Source of the DNA: Cladocopium goreaui
Taxonomy: Eukaryota > Sar > Dinophyceae > Suessiales > Symbiodiniaceae
Length of the DNA: 64,000 nucleotides
Direction: 5' to 3'
Assembly: GCA_947184155.2 (NCBI GenBank)
Contig: CAMXCT020000835.1
Location: forward strand, 62,001-126,000
In this document: positions 32,153 through 45,100 of the stretch, one piece after another
How positions within the stretch are numbered: the first letter of the stretch is position 1
How the letters are laid out: every line of letters starts with the position of its first letter
Notes under the pieces: generated by a model
Seen by the model: only the letters and a program-made list of their open reading frames with translations
What the model was told of the DNA's origin: nothing
The model's database searches: none
Made by a program: the position numbers and the translations under genes

Positions 32153-32320
32153 CTTGGCATCCACCCTCGTCGCCAAAGTCTTTGCCTTGCTGATGACGGG
32201 GCACATGTCCATGGAGAACAGGTAGTCACGGCCGACCTTGACGGATGAGAGCAAATAGAGGATTGTGCCTACCTGGGCAGCAACACGAAGGCGACCGGAC
32301 TGTCCCAGTTGAACACCAGC
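32153..32320 (-). CDS. Helical repeat-like exon
   Basis: 168 bases in phase 0 between CCAG and a GT donor. It reads AGVQLGQSGRLRVAAQ, VGTILYLLSSVKVGRDYLF, then SMDMCPVISKAKTLATRV. The helix-rich pattern recalls armadillo/HEAT-type repeats, which is only an impression. The same frame stays open up to 32,578, and on to 32,761 except for one TAG. Confidence 0.58.
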
Positions 32321-33120
32321 CTGGACCATTGGGGACGGCACCAACAACCATCTGTTCTGGTGATGCCTAAACTCCCCGTCTGATGGCATGTTCACCAACC
32401 CCTGCACAATGCCAAAAGCGGTATCAAGGAACATGCACCATTTCAAGAGGACTTTTCTATGGTGAATTGAATTGCGATGTTCCAATGTCAGGTTGGTGTA
32501 CCAAAGGATAACATCCAAAGCAAGCTGGGTTTGGAGTCCTATATTGCTAGTCAAACATGGAGCAACCGCGTCTCGCAACTAATGCCAAAGAGTTTCTGAC
32601 AATGTGCTGAGTTGTTCGAAAATTGGCATGTTGATCCTCAAACATCCAACCAACATTCCAACAACTCCACCAGGGAGCAACCACGACCAGGTACAACTAA
32701 GAAGTTGCTCAACAGAAGCGCAGCAAGTCGCTGTTCTTTCCTGGCCATGGGTTTGGCTCACGGTTTTTCGTCATCATGAGTCATCCATCCCAACATTGGT
32801 TTCATCACCCAGAAGAAAACTTGTGTTAAGGGATCAATTACAGGAAACCACGGTCTTCTTATCATCTGTCGCCAAATTGGTTGGGGGTTCCTGTAGATTG
32901 TCCCTTCAACCAATTCTCAGATTGATTCCTTCAAGGGATTGATCTAAGGTAAAATCTTCACCCGAAAGCAGGGTTTTAACCCACCCAAAATTATAGCTGG
33001 ATATATTCATGGATATTTATATACATATATATATATATGAAAATAGACTGGCAACTGTTCCATCATTTGAAGTCACCCTTATTTTGCTCACTGGCACCTT
33101 ACCTCCCAAGACTATCTTAC

Positions 33121-33271
33121 GAAGCTGAACCAGGCATCTGTTTCTTGATGGGTTCCAGCGAGTGATGTTCGGAGTAGAGCCCCGGGTGGTGATATCTGGC
33201 TGCGCAGCCAGGGCAGAAGCGACAGTGGCACTCTACGCACCAAAAGCAGGCGGCTCCGGGGCATTTGGAAC
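33121..33271 (-). CDS. B-box type zinc-finger exon
   Basis: 151 bases between CAG and a consensus GTAAGA donor. It contains CPGAACFWCVECHCRFCPGC followed by AARYHHPGLYSEHHSLEPI. The cysteine and histidine spacing (FWC..C...FC..C....H.......H) fits a B-box zinc finger, a zinc-binding, protein-interaction module. The other domains of the protein are unknown; the helical exon at 32,153 may be part of the same gene. Confidence 0.78.
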
Positions 33272-33624
33272 CTGATGGAACAGCGGCTGAGACCTGGAGG
33301 AATTGGAGGCTTTTGAGGAGCAAAAGGAAGGAGCCTGCGACCATGATTCACTGAACATGGAAATCACCTCGAAAGGTACCGCGGCAAAGAGTTTCAAAGG
33401 ATTCTGAAGTTGTTCCTACGTTGCTGTATATACACATAATACCTATACATGTACCCCAAAGAAACGAAGAACTCAATCAGAAGTACAACAGCTTCTTATG
33501 ATGCTATATTATGATGTATATAATACATATATATATATATAATTATATTGATATTATATATATATTGCAATACACAAACATTGAACATCTGATTCAAACA
33601 CTACTGGCGCAGAAATGGAAGTAC

Positions 33625-33738
33625 CTGAGGCATCTTTTCGATCCCATTGTCCCATGGTCCCATGGCCATCCACTTTGCACGCCCGGCGGCAATAACCAGT
33701 GACGGACCAAGCGGGACAGGTTGGAAGAGGATAAAAAC
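33625..33738 (-). CDS. Exon upstream of the B-box exon
   Basis: 114 bases in phase 0 between CAG and a GT donor. It reads VFILFQPVPLGPSLVIAA then GRAKWMAMGPWDNGIEKMPQ. No family recognised. It lies 0.35 kb upstream of the B-box exon. Confidence 0.62.
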
Positions 33739-34172
33739 CTGAGCGAGATGACTACAACCCCTGGGTTGGAAATGAAGGATCCATCCAAATGGGGAATTTT
33801 CCTACTAATCAGAACAGTTCACATAGGATCTAAGGCTTAAACTTGGGGATTTCGGGGGGGACTATATTTACAAAAGCAACCATGTTGATACCCATCACAT
33901 GGGTTTTTTTCTACGAAATGGGCCATGGGGTGAAATCGACGGCTGGTCTCAACGGCAGTTCTTGGGAACCACTCATATGATCATATTCAATAGCCAGATT
34001 GGTATTCCATGGAATATTCCATTGGTGTTGTGGACTACCCCTTTTTATCATTGTACTGTAGTACAGTATATTCATTGCTTTGTTTTGGTTTAATCCCAGT
34101 TTCGCTGGGTCTTAAATCACCCATTTCTGGCCCTTTGTTGCAACGCTTGGCGAAATCCAAGGAACCATGAAC

Positions 34173-34237
34173 CGTCAAGGCAGTTCGGAAGTCCTTGACA
34201 TATCCCGCGACAGGATCTAGCACCGCAAATCGCGAAC
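34173..34237 (-). CDS. Exon candidate
   Basis: 65 bases between CCAG and a GT donor, reading SRFAVLDPVAGYVKDFRTA then LT. Protein-like; unassigned. Confidence 0.58.
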
Positions 34238-34845
34238 CTGGCACTCACAACCAGTGGATGATAGTAATGTGGAGGTGCCATGAGGTGCCCATAAATGGGG
34301 ATACCCTTATAGATGCATTGTTTATTTCATGGAAAATCCTATTCAAATGGATGATTTGGGGGTACCCCCATTTCAGATATTTCAGGAAACCTCCATATTG
34401 CGCTGTTTTCTGCTGGCAAAGTTGCCAAAGTGCAATGGGTCAATGACGTTTCTAAGAGTTTGTGGTGTATTTTTTGGCTTGGTGTTTTACTTTTTTTTCT
34501 GAGATCAAACACTATTGTTGAATAGTAGCATGTTGGGTTAACTTTTGAGGCATGGGGTATGCCAGCAATGTACACTTAAACGCTGTATAAGACTACAGTA
34601 CATATATCATTATGCAGCGAACGATGCCGAAGCATAGATTAGGAAACAAACATCTGTTTTCGGGCGTCAAACTCAACTCACTCAAATGAAAACACTTCCC
34701 TTTCAATTTCCTCCATCGCCAGCCCCGACCTAAAGTTCACCCACGGAACCCGCAGAGGTTGCAGTTGTGGTCCATTTTTGTGTATCGGTCATGTTTCCGA
34801 TGCCTTGGCATGGGGATCTATGATCTGAATTGCTATGCCCGAAGC

Positions 34846-34903
34846 CCAGGTACTGCAGCGATCTTTGGAAAACAGGGCATGATCCAGCGGACGGAACACG
34901 TAC
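34846..34903 (-). CDS. Exon candidate
   Basis: 58 bases between GAG and a GC donor, reading YVFRPLDHALFSKDRCSTW. Unassigned. Confidence 0.58.
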
Positions 34904-35370
34904 CTCTGCGCGCGTCAGCTGAAAAGTCATGTACATTTATAGTAAACCCCCAAAACAAGATGCCGAAAAGTGTTTCAAGGATGGTGTAGATATGTATAGA
35001 TGATGTTTTCCCCGATCATTTCCAGGTTTCCAACGTTTCGATCTTTTTGGTGATTGCTATACAGTACTTGTGGTCCATCTGAGGCATGAAACTATGACCA
35101 AGGAGTCGGAGGTGCTAAGCTGCTAAGGTATCCAAGATGGTCAATGGGGAAAAGGAGCTCGCCAAATGATATCTCTCCATGTTCATCCTTTAGTCCTGCA
35201 AACAACAGCACAAAACACAAAAACAAGGCCTCCGCCACAGCCAAGTTCAATGATGTCTTTTCAACGGGAAGAAATGTTGGTTCGGGCACAAGTCTGGACC
35301 ATCTACATCATTGGATTTGTTGAAGGGCAAGATTCGAGGAAAACATAGGAAAACCCAAAATATTAGGAGG

Positions 35371-35462
35371 TTTCCTGAAAGGGGGGTACTCCCACCCCCA
35401 TATCATCCATTTTCAATAGGATTTTCCATGAAATAAACCACCCAGCTATTGGGGTACCCCCC
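35371..35462. mobile_element. Short inverted-repeat element, family C
   Basis: AGGAGGTTTCCTGAAAGGGG at one end and ATTGGGGTACCCCCC at the other, sharing GATTTTCCATGAAATAAACC with the copies at 34,270-34,399, 36,089-36,182 and 6222-6302. Confidence 0.6.
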
Positions 35463-35736
35463 ATTTATCTGCCAAGCCGCTGGAGGAAGAGCTTGATGAT
35501 GCCGTTGATCAGAATCTTCATGGCTCCAAAAAAAGGTTGCGAGTTGTTGCTCCAATAATTTGGTCACGAAAAAATAATTAACACTATATTAAGTTGTATA
35601 CATAATATATATGTATACATATATAATCATATATATATATATATTGTGTATAGTTATATGAAAAGAATGTGTTAACATCTTTGGAACGCTAATTTTGCTG
35701 GACCTCACAATATGTTCAGACACACCCTGACGATAC

Positions 35737-35812
35737 CTCGCGCCCGCCCGACAATTTTTCTTCGAAGTCTTCTACGAAAGCTGGGGCGAGGACAAGGTCG
35801 GTAAAGGCAGCC
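35737..35812 (-). CDS. Exon candidate
   Basis: 76 bases between AAG and a GT donor, reading AAFTDLVLAPAFVEDFEEK then LSGGRE. Clear protein-like composition; family unknown. Confidence 0.62.
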
Positions 35813-36088
35813 CTTCACTGGAAATTTCTGGCCAAAAGTCACCTATAGATGTTTTTTCTTGCAGGATGTATCAGGGATGTCATAGATGGTGGCTTCTCCC
35901 AAAAAAAATGTATTCCAACTATACTATCCATAGGTAGATGATTACTGATCAAAACTGGCGATGTTCCATACGCGGTGGAGCCCCCTAGTTCTCTGTTTGG
36001 TTTACAAACACCATGAACTATGAGAATTCCACGTTTGGTTCTGCCCCAGTGATGTTTGTTGGTTTATAAACTTTATTAACTATTGATA

Positions 36089-36182
36089 TATGGAGGTTTC
36101 CTAAAATGGGGGTACCCCTAAATCATCCATTTTATTTTCGGATTTTCCATGAAATACACCAACAATTTTGGGAAACCTCCAT
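36089..36182. mobile_element. Short inverted-repeat element, family C
   Basis: TATGGAGGTTTCCTAAAA at the left and TTTTGGGAAACCTCCATA at the right form a near-perfect terminal inverted repeat of about 18 bases around a 60-base interior. Confidence 0.85.
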
Positions 36183-36224
36183 ATATCTACAATAAACCAT
36201 AGAATTCATGTAGGCCAATAGCCT

Positions 36225-36293
36225 CCAGAGCCTCCAGCTCCGCACCCCGTCAGAAAGGAGGCCTTCTTCGACACTGCAGCGCCGTAACGACTC
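36225..36293 (-). CDS. Exon candidate, frame uncertain
   Basis: A GC-rich patch after CAAG. One frame reads ESLRRCSVEEGLLSDG, another RYGAAVSKKASFLTGCGAG. Either could be right. Confidence 0.4.
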
Positions 36294-36583
36294 CTTGACT
36301 CCTTCGGTACCATGGCCAAAAATTGTACCGAAATGTGCTGAAATCATCTAAAAGCATGACTTTCGAATCGTAATTGAAGCTAAATACATTACTAACATAT
36401 GATACGTAAAATCATGACTTTGAAAGTGTGGTATGGGATAGAATGGGTAAATATATGCTGAAACATTGCAAAAAAACACTTTTTGGAAGGGCAATAATAT
36501 TGCCAAAATGTTCACAATCATATCGATTCAAATACCCGGAGAATTCTCAGAAACCAGATCGATCTGTAGACATTTGGTCTTAC

Positions 36584-36615
36584 ATCGATGCAGACAAAGG
36601 ATGGCTCTTCTACCC
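36584..36615 (-). CDS. Small exon candidate
   Basis: Reads VEEPSFVCID between GCAG and a consensus GTAAGA donor. Confidence 0.42.
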
Positions 36616-37110
36616 CTGCAGGACTCTGGGACGCATGCCAAGGACAAGGACCGAACATGTGAGATTGGTATACTATCCAATAATTGAGGGATATATTGGA
36701 GGATCCAACTAAAGGATTGTTTTTTGACTGGATAGTCATTGTTAACTTTCACCCAGAATTTTGCTAAGCCCCCAGTTTACTGGTAGGGCAAGGGATGCCC
36801 CATGTTGGTAGTAAATTATTACTATTTGAGATGTAACCCCCAAAATTTATCAACAGAGTTTATTCATCCAAGGGTGATATTATGTTTGGGCCCCACAGCC
36901 AGTTGCTAAGCATCCTGAGGGCCTTTTTTACCGATGGGTTTGTCTGAAAACTGGGTACCCAAAGACAATCATTTGCCCCATGTTCAGCTTTGAATCTGTT
37001 GGATCTCTTGGTGTCGAACCCACGGTGCAGCGGCCGAAAATCCCTCTTCGCATCACTCATCTGCACCCGCCAGTCCTCAAGCCATCTCTGCATCAGAACC
37101 CGCTGCTTTT

Positions 37111-37168
37111 CCTGGGAAATCTTCGCCTCTCAGCATCTCAACTCGTGGCACCTCCATCTCCCTCCAGT
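37111..37168 (-). CDS. Exon candidate
   Basis: Reads HWREMEVPRVEMLRGEDFPG in a GC-rich patch. A second open frame just downstream reads RVLMQRWLEDWR, so edges are uncertain. Confidence 0.42.
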
Positions 37169-37219
37169 GTGGCAATGGCTGACCCCACGATGCGAAAACC
37201 CGGTGTCCGCGTCAGCTAC

Positions 37220-37299
37220 CTTTCAGCTTCGTCGTTGCCGGACAGCGGCGGTTCTGCCAGAAAGTGGTGACCGCCCATGCGAAGAAGAGAATGCAGATC
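37220..37299 (-). CDS. Transmembrane exon
   Basis: 80 bases between CCAG and a GTAGCT donor, reading ICILFFAWAVTTFWQNRRC then PATTKLK. Its first G completes a glutamate codon begun by GA at the end of the 37,639 exon, so the two join in phase. Confidence 0.77.
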
Positions 37300-37638
37300 C
37301 TGGGGTGGTAGCCAGGCAGGACTGTCTTGTGGGCAGGGAGCATCACTGCGCCAAAGGGTTACTGGGATGATCGGCAACTGGTTAGGATATAGGGCCTATG
37401 TCCACTTGTCACCTTGTAGCAGCAGTTGTTATCTGCTGCGAAACCTTGAGATTTCTCCCCTTTTCCAGCAGACCAAAATCGCCCCCCATGGCAATGCGCA
37501 GGATCTTCACTGTGATCACTTTTAAGCTTGTAGGTACATAAAACACTTTTGCTCAAGCATTTACAAAACAATGTTTATCTATGAACGTCTAAAGTATCAA
37601 TGTCCACCGTTTATTGAATAAATTCTAATAGAAGAAGC

Positions 37639-37755
37639 TCATCCCTCTCCAACTCTTCCCGGTCAAGAGTCCAGCAAACCACCCATAGCACAAACACCAG
37701 GATGGCCCAACCTGCAGCGGAAGCCGCCACATCGCTGTAGACACGGGGGACGAAG
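37639..37755 (-). CDS. Transmembrane exon
   Basis: 117 bases between ACAG and a GC donor. It reads FVPRVYSDVAASAAGWAI, LVFVLWVVCWTL, then the acidic DREELERD. With the exon at 37,220 it gives a helix, a charged loop and a second helix. Family not established; anoctamin-like membrane proteins are one weak possibility. Confidence 0.8.
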
Positions 37756-38489
37756 CTGTGCAAGCTAGATGGATGTTCAGTAATTCAATTGTCTCGATTG
37801 TATGAGGTTCTCGCAACCAAAATGGATGTAGCTACTAGATACTACTTAGTACCTCAGTAACATCTAGTAATCTACAAAAACATCGAGGATTGAACTGATT
37901 AAACATGATTAAAAATGATTAAACATGATTAAACCAAATATAAATGGTTGAGCAATCCCATTCCCCATATAACATACACCCCCCGTGACTGGCCTACTTC
38001 ATCTGCCATCTGACCATGACCAGGCCAGGCTGCGAAGGTTTACCTCCGGAAATCAAAGGTGGCTAAGCTTGAAAAATCTCCCATGTAGTCCATTTATATA
38101 TATATATATAGAGATATATATATACACACATGATTTTCCCAGCTATCAACCTCCATTTAGTTGGTGGATTTTCAGGGTCACCTTTGACTACCAGAGGGTA
38201 CCTCTACCTCTTGGATTTGTGCCAAAAGGGGCCATTTAACATAGTAAGAATCCCAGTAGGTACCCCCAAATCATGCACCAATGGGAAAATTAGCAAATCC
38301 CAGTTGAGTCTCCCACGATCAAGAGATACTGGTTCTATTTTTTGAGGGGGGTACAGGTTCAATATGTTCAATGATTACAAAAGAGAGAGTACTGTCAAGA
38401 ACAACAACCTAAACCATGACTGTAAACATCTTTGGGCTGAGAGGTCAGTTCTCCAGTGCAAGGATTCCCTGTTTCACCAGGTCATAGCT

Positions 38490-38868
38490 TCAGCCACCGT
38501 CCCATGATCCAAGCCTTGTGCGAGATGTCAAGATCTGTTGATTCACCGCTCCATTTGGTCGGGTGCTGTGGCCACCAGCCCTGTAAAAATCTGAATGTAA
38601 TTTGGTAAGTCATCATCCGCATTTGTTGACATGGAACGATAAAAACATATTTGAAGCCACCAACTAGTGGTTCAACTGCTGATACCCGAATGATCGTCAG
38701 ATGTGGGTCATGCAAATCGCTCATTTCTAGATTCACGGTTGGTATACGCTTGGTAGTCTGTGTTCCAAGATCCAACGTAAGCTTCACACTGCTTCCAACG
38801 GCTGCGATGCGAAGCAAAACCGCTCTGAAATTCCAGGAACAGCTCTCCAGGACGTGGCCCAAATTCAC
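38490..38868 (-). CDS. Long open stretch, probable exon or exons
   Basis: Open for 128 codons, with segments such as SSVKLTLDLGTQTTKRIP, TVNLEMSDLHDPHLTIIR and GFKYVFIVPCQQMRMM that alternate like beta strands. A second frame over the first third is also open, so exon limits are uncertain. Confidence 0.42.
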
Positions 38869-39973
38869 ACGGGGGGTCCCTGGTCAACCTTTGGTTGTTC
38901 CTGCTTCATTATATATATATAATACTTTCTATTGAATACAATATCACATATATGCAGCATATATTATATGCATATAATAGCGCACATGATTGTAAAAGCA
39001 GCACGATGCTTTTGTCGCTTGAGAAACCCACAAGTGTGAAAATCCTGCACAAGTACCCGCAGGTGTGCTTCAATCAGGGCCGGGCCATTCGCTGCACTTC
39101 TTCAAACGAGCTTGGATGATCGAATTTCCTCCATGCCTCCAAGATTTAGCATGGAACCCTCAAACTGTCGATTTCCTTCCTGAGTCATTTTCCAACCCCG
39201 CTTCCATGTTCATTTTGAGAGCTGTACCTACTGTTCAGATCTTTCAGACGATTCAAGCAGGGTTCCTGGCCCTGGGTCCCCTGGGTCTAGATCCTCTGGG
39301 TCGCGCTCCCGTTCTCAGAGAACGGGAAAGCAACCACCACCAGGAAGAATCATCCTGCAGGATGGAGCGATGCTGATGCAAGATCTGGCGAGTCACTGGG
39401 GTCCATGGATCAGTATATGGATGTAACATGGAGATAATCCAGTGACTAGCAGCCAATCATATCATCCCCACCCTGAAAGCGGACGAACTTCAGGAGGATG
39501 CAGCCAAACCCTAACCATTCTTTGTCGGCCAGTGAGAGGTCGCTATAATTTGCGAATCATTCGAAACAGCAAGGCCCCCCAATGACGTATAAATTGGGTT
39601 GTAAATCCATCCAACATCATCCAACTGTAGATACAACCACCGTAAATCCAATCGTTAGCCTAGTTACAAATCAACAGAAACATTGGGAAAGTACCAAAAT
39701 GCTCCATTTTAGACACGGTCCCAAGCCCAAAATCTTGGTCCAGGGACTTTTTGGGGGCATAGCAACCCCAGACAAAATACCGAAAAGTTACGGAAACCTG
39801 AAAAAGATGAGGAAAACAGCATCGAACTACCGTCTTGGAAACAATTTTCGGCATCTTTTTGGTGATTGGAATAGAGTTTCCAGGAGAGGAATTCCAGTGA
39901 GATATAGTATACCCTATACATCCGTATTCCCTGTATAGTTTTGCCTATGCAAAAGAACTCTCTTCATCTCTAC

Positions 39974-40035
39974 CAGCTCCGGAAATGGCCAACTCCGCCT
40001 CCGAATCACTCAGCAGGTGCAGAGAGGTGACCCAA
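39974..40035 (-). CDS. Exon candidate
   Basis: 62 bases between CAG and a GT donor, reading WVTSLHLLSDSEAELAISGA. Unassigned. Confidence 0.5.
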
Positions 40036-40822
40036 CTGGTGTGTACTTCACCTTGAGGCACCCCGGATTTAGACCAGGGTCCAAACATTGGGATTTAAGA
40101 TGATGTTCATGAAAACATGTTGATGTAACAAATCAAAAAAGGCCATTTAAGCAACAAATAGGGATGTAATTTCATATAATCTATACAATTAATCTAATTG
40201 GGAACGAGGAATTAATGTAGTTATCAAAAAAAAACGCGGATTTGACCACACAAACCTGGAACTTCAACAAGAATGGGTGTGGTGTGATTGACAAGCAAAA
40301 GCGAGGGTTGAAACAACAAATAGAGAGATTTCACCAAAACATTGGTATACACCGAAATCGCCACGTAAGATTAATTGGGGACGATAACGGTGAACCATGG
40401 GATAATTTGAGGTACCGTATTTTCAGAGAAAACCAGATGGTAATCCCTGAATAAGGCTAAACATTATATATATATACATAATAACCCATCAACATACCAG
40501 TCCTCAAGATTTAATGCCAACCCCGGATTCATAAACCCTGACCATTAGTTATTTGCGGGGGTCCCCCAAAATGATGATAAATATATAATTAATTCTAATA
40601 AATTGGTTCCCTCTTGTTATTAGTAGACTGATTTCTAGAAAGAGCAAAATGCTGGGTGAAGACTCACAATGGCTATCCCATGAAAAAAATACAAACAAGA
40701 TATCCTCAAATAGATCCTCCAACACCCCCGGTCATCAAACAATGGGAATGGAAAATCCACCATTTACTTCGATGGTTTTCCCATTAAAAAAAAAAAACAA
40801 GTACATCCCAAGGTTTCCTCAC

Positions 40823-40925
40823 CTCTACAATCCAGATCAATCCAGCCACAAGTGCCCATGAACAATTGCAGGCTGCAGGAGTCCTTCTCCACTTGTCGAC
40901 CCATTCCGTTGGTCAACGCCAGGAC
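40823..40925 (-). CDS. Exon candidate
   Basis: 103 bases between CAG and a consensus GTGAGG donor, reading VLALTNGMGRQVEKDSC then SLQLFMGTCGWIDLDCR. Family unknown. Confidence 0.6.
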
Positions 40926-41289
40926 CTGATGTCGATTGGAAAGGCCACTCAATCGACTTGACACTGAAGTGGTTCCCTTGCGTTACAAGTGCTTCATCTT
41001 CAAAAGTGTCATTACATGCATCGCAAATGACATCTACTGCACGATGTAATCCCTCTCAATCCCTCTCATCACTTCAACAGGTATCGGGGCTTTCCCGAAA
41101 CATCCCCATGTCATTGGGGCATGCCAAGATTCAAGTTTGGGCGTTTCCAACATCCAATCATGTCTGCTTTGACGGGTAAACTCATTTAATTAAACTCATT
41201 TATTTTCCAAAAAAAAAACGGACATTTAGAAAAAAAAAAACCTTCCAACCTCAAAGACTGGTGGTTTCCACTACCCCCTTTCTTTGTTG

Positions 41290-41370
41290 TCCTCTAGTCT
41301 CCTGGCTTCGTCCATGGCCACCTTTGGATCAGAGTTGCTGCTTCCCAGCGTTGCCGACAAGCCGAGAGGG
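41290..41370 (-). CDS. Exon candidate downstream of the PPR exons
   Basis: Reads LGLSATLGSSNSDPKVAMD then EARRLEDNKERG after GCAG. It could be the C-terminal region of the PPR gene or a different gene. Confidence 0.45.
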
Positions 41371-42059
41371 CTGCATTCAGGGTGATGGTGGTGGGGATGA
41401 TGCTACAGCGCTCCTCAGCTGATACTCCCACTGGATCACTGGATGGGTTTGAGCGTTTTTAGAAAAACCGGAAACATCAGGAAACCATTGGCAAATTGGT
41501 TGTTTCCCAAAATCCTGCGGTAGAAAGTCCAGTGAATGGTGTGAAACATCTACGATTCCCTGGATCAACTGTAGAACTTTAGAAACAGAAATCTCCAGCA
41601 TTGATACAGTACCAGCAACACTGTCGGGCATGTAAGCCATCAGGCAGTTTACTGTTTATATACCCATCATATGCCAGTACAAACTCAATCCCATTGTAAA
41701 TCCCATTTTGGATTCTAAAAATCATCCTACATCCTTCACCAGCTTGTACCAGTATACTGAATATCTACCAATCGTATCCCTTTTGTATCCTTGATTGCTG
41801 CTTGATATCATCATGTCAGAAAATCCTGCATTTGGTTTTGTCTGAGAATAGGCCGCCCCAAAATTAAAGATGCTTAAAACCTCAATTTTCCCCAAAAAAA
41901 ACTATCTGTTGGGGATAAATCCCCCATGTGTAAGGACAAACCCCAAATATCCATGTGTTTATTGTATCAAATCCCAATTCCTGGAAAATCCTCATAAATT
42001 TTCTGGTTAGATCACCTTAAATCCTCCATGTTTCATCAATTGTTCTTGGTTTCACTGAC

Positions 42060-42180
42060 CCACCTGTCTGCCAGTCCGGGTTTCCAGCTGCCGTACATGG
42101 CCAAGCGCCATATACCATCCCGAAGGCACTGCATCGGCGTCGTTCAGTGCGCTGATCGCGGCATCGAAGCTCAGGATGTC
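42060..42180 (-). CDS. PPR exon
   Basis: 121 bases between GCAG and a GTCAGT donor. [18 protein letters not shown] then [18 protein letters not shown] and GRQV. It matches the dinoflagellate PPR pattern (S..AAISA......W..AL). Confidence 0.8.
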
Positions 42181-45100
42181 CTGCCACCACCGAAATCATC
42201 ATGACTTCTATCAACTATCCCTTGATGGGTGCTATGTTACCATCCCAAATGGCCGATTCATTTTTTTGATTGAAGATTCAGATGTTGTTTTTCGTTTCAG
42301 TAAATATCTAGTTGTTTAGGTGGTGTGCTTGACTTTTTGGAAATGGTGGTTCTTCTTTCAATCTCGACAATCATCCAATTTACGGAAGTTCTTGAATCTA
42401 CAGCAGGAACGTTTTCACTGAATGGATGGCTCTGAAAGAGACGATTCTTTCAAGAACAAGGTGACTATGAGCTGTCAACTGTGGCCAGTCACACCTACGG
42501 CGGAAGAGACCAGGGGTGTGAATGAATTACAGTACATGCAGTATATGGCCTTTATCAACAGATCAGCTGGCCAAAGCGGCTAACCGTTACGGCTAACCGA
42601 TCCCAAATTGTCTCAATGTGGAAAGCTTTTCAGGATTGGTCTCAAAACTGAAACCTCTACGGTGTAGCAACTCGTGTTTGAACTGAGTTGTTGATTGTGG
42701 TTCTCGGTCACCACAGCTGTGGGACGGACAATCATCCACTGCATCCCAATCAAGTCCTAGCTTAGTTTTGCCCAGTTGTGGGCAATGACAATTCCATGTT
42801 CACTAGTTGCATTCCCACTTAGACTTACGGGTACTTATGAAACCCCAAGTTAATTTTTCGCACTTCTCTGTTATCTGAAATCAGATTTTTTCTTATATGT
42901 ATTTTGCACACATTGTTACAGGGAGTTGACAACCCCCGAATCACAAAACCTAATCACTTGGGATCATCCCAGTACGTTGAACCAACCAGAATGATGTCAT
43001 TGAACAGTTAACTTACAACTTATAATGGCAAACAATAATAGTAATAGTAATAGTAACAGTAATAACAGTTAATTTACATCATTGAAAACATCCATAAATA
43101 GTAATCAATCATAGTCACAGATTATCAATTGTGACAATAAAAACAACGATCATACGCTCTGGTAATCAAAAATAGAAATGGAACATCCTCCATTTAGTTT
43201 GATGATGATCTGAAACCACTTAAATGCCAATGTATCATTAGTTTTTGGGTTTTCCCTGCCAACCATGCTTGATAACACTGGAGGGTAAAAATGTTAATTG
43301 GGAAAATGAATATTACTCATTACAAGGTAAGCATGGTAAGCATGATCGTATCATAATCATTGGTAGACTGGCAACACTAATCACCACTAATCAAGAGTAC
43401 CATAATCAGTAGCTAATTAATCGCCGTGGTTAAGTAAACACCAGTTACTAGTTAATCAATTGGTTCAGTTCACCAACGGTACTAATGATTATCACCATCA
43501 TTCACGATTCATCACCATTAATCGCCATTAATCGCCATTAATATCCATGAACTACTACTAATCACCAGCGATTTATTGAGGGTTACTATTAATCACCTGT
43601 AATTTACCAAGGTTTACCATCAATCATCACGATTAGTTAGTTCACCACGATGAACTAAGGGTTACTAATCATTAGTGTAAAGGGTAATCATTAATCATTT
43701 GCCATGATGACTAAGGGTTACCAATTACCATTCATTAATCACCACAATATCCAATGATAGTCCATTGAATCACCATTTTTGTTGCTTCAATGTGTTAAAT
43801 CACCATGGTCGATGTTAGATATCTACCACTATAGTGAGATATCTACCATATATGACCATGACCATATATATACCATTATATATATATCACTATAGTTAGA
43901 TATCTATGGTGATGATACCATTATATATATATATATATCATTATATATATATATCATTATATATATATATCATTATATATATCATTATATATATATCATT
44001 ATATATATATCATTATATATATATCATTGTATACATATATATATATATATATATCATTGTACATATATATATATCATTGTACATATATATATATATCATT
44101 GTATATATATATATATCATTGTATATATATATATCAAATTATATATCATTATAGTTTACCATACATAACTATTATATGGTGACCATTGTGGTTCACCAGG
44201 ACACCCGAGCCGACCGCCGAAACGCCAAGCCACTGCGGACACCCCTCGCAGGGCCATGCCACGAAGCACTGCCGTGGCCATCGGCCAAACGCCGCTCTTC
44301 TCACAGGCGCTGATGGAGGCGTTGTAGGTCACCCGGTTGGGCTTCCTAGGTGGGAAGCCCCCATAGTTGTGGTAGATATGTAGAAATATGTAACCAAATA
44401 TGGTAGATATCTAACTATAATTCAATTTAACTATAGTGAATAGATGTTGGTTTATAAACCCATGGACCCCATGGTTAGATAATAATTATACGTGTAATAG
44501 TTAAATAGTTATAAATTAATAAGTAGTTATAAACCAAACCAGCCCTAGACATAGTAATGATATATATATACATACATAGTTGTCTATGATAGATATAACT
44601 ATGGTAGATAAGTGTTTGGATTTAGTAAATAATGTTTATGGTGTATGTATATATATATATATCTCTCTCTCTTGTTACTATATCTACAATAGTTATCAGC
44701 CAAACTAGCCATTGTTGATATACAGTTTGCGGTAGGTATATGCATAGATGTACATATATATATATATATATCATATATCACATCACTATAGTTATGTTTG
44801 TTTAAATATAAATCCATATAACAAATCAGTCAAAACTCTACCATAGAGCCAACTTAGCTTAGCCAAATACACCAACTTAGCTATAGGTTGTAGGCGCCAC
44901 CTTGGAGGGAAGAAAACATGCCGGAGGGGGTGCGTAGCTTCCACTGTGGACGGAGATGTGCCAAGGGTGAAGTTACATGGGATTAATATGGACGAATGGA
45001 TATGAATGGAGTAGAATCATCCTGCAATAATGGGAATGTAGGATATGTAGGTCCCTCGTGATAGAGAAGAAGAAACATGAAAAAAACATATTTTTTGATG

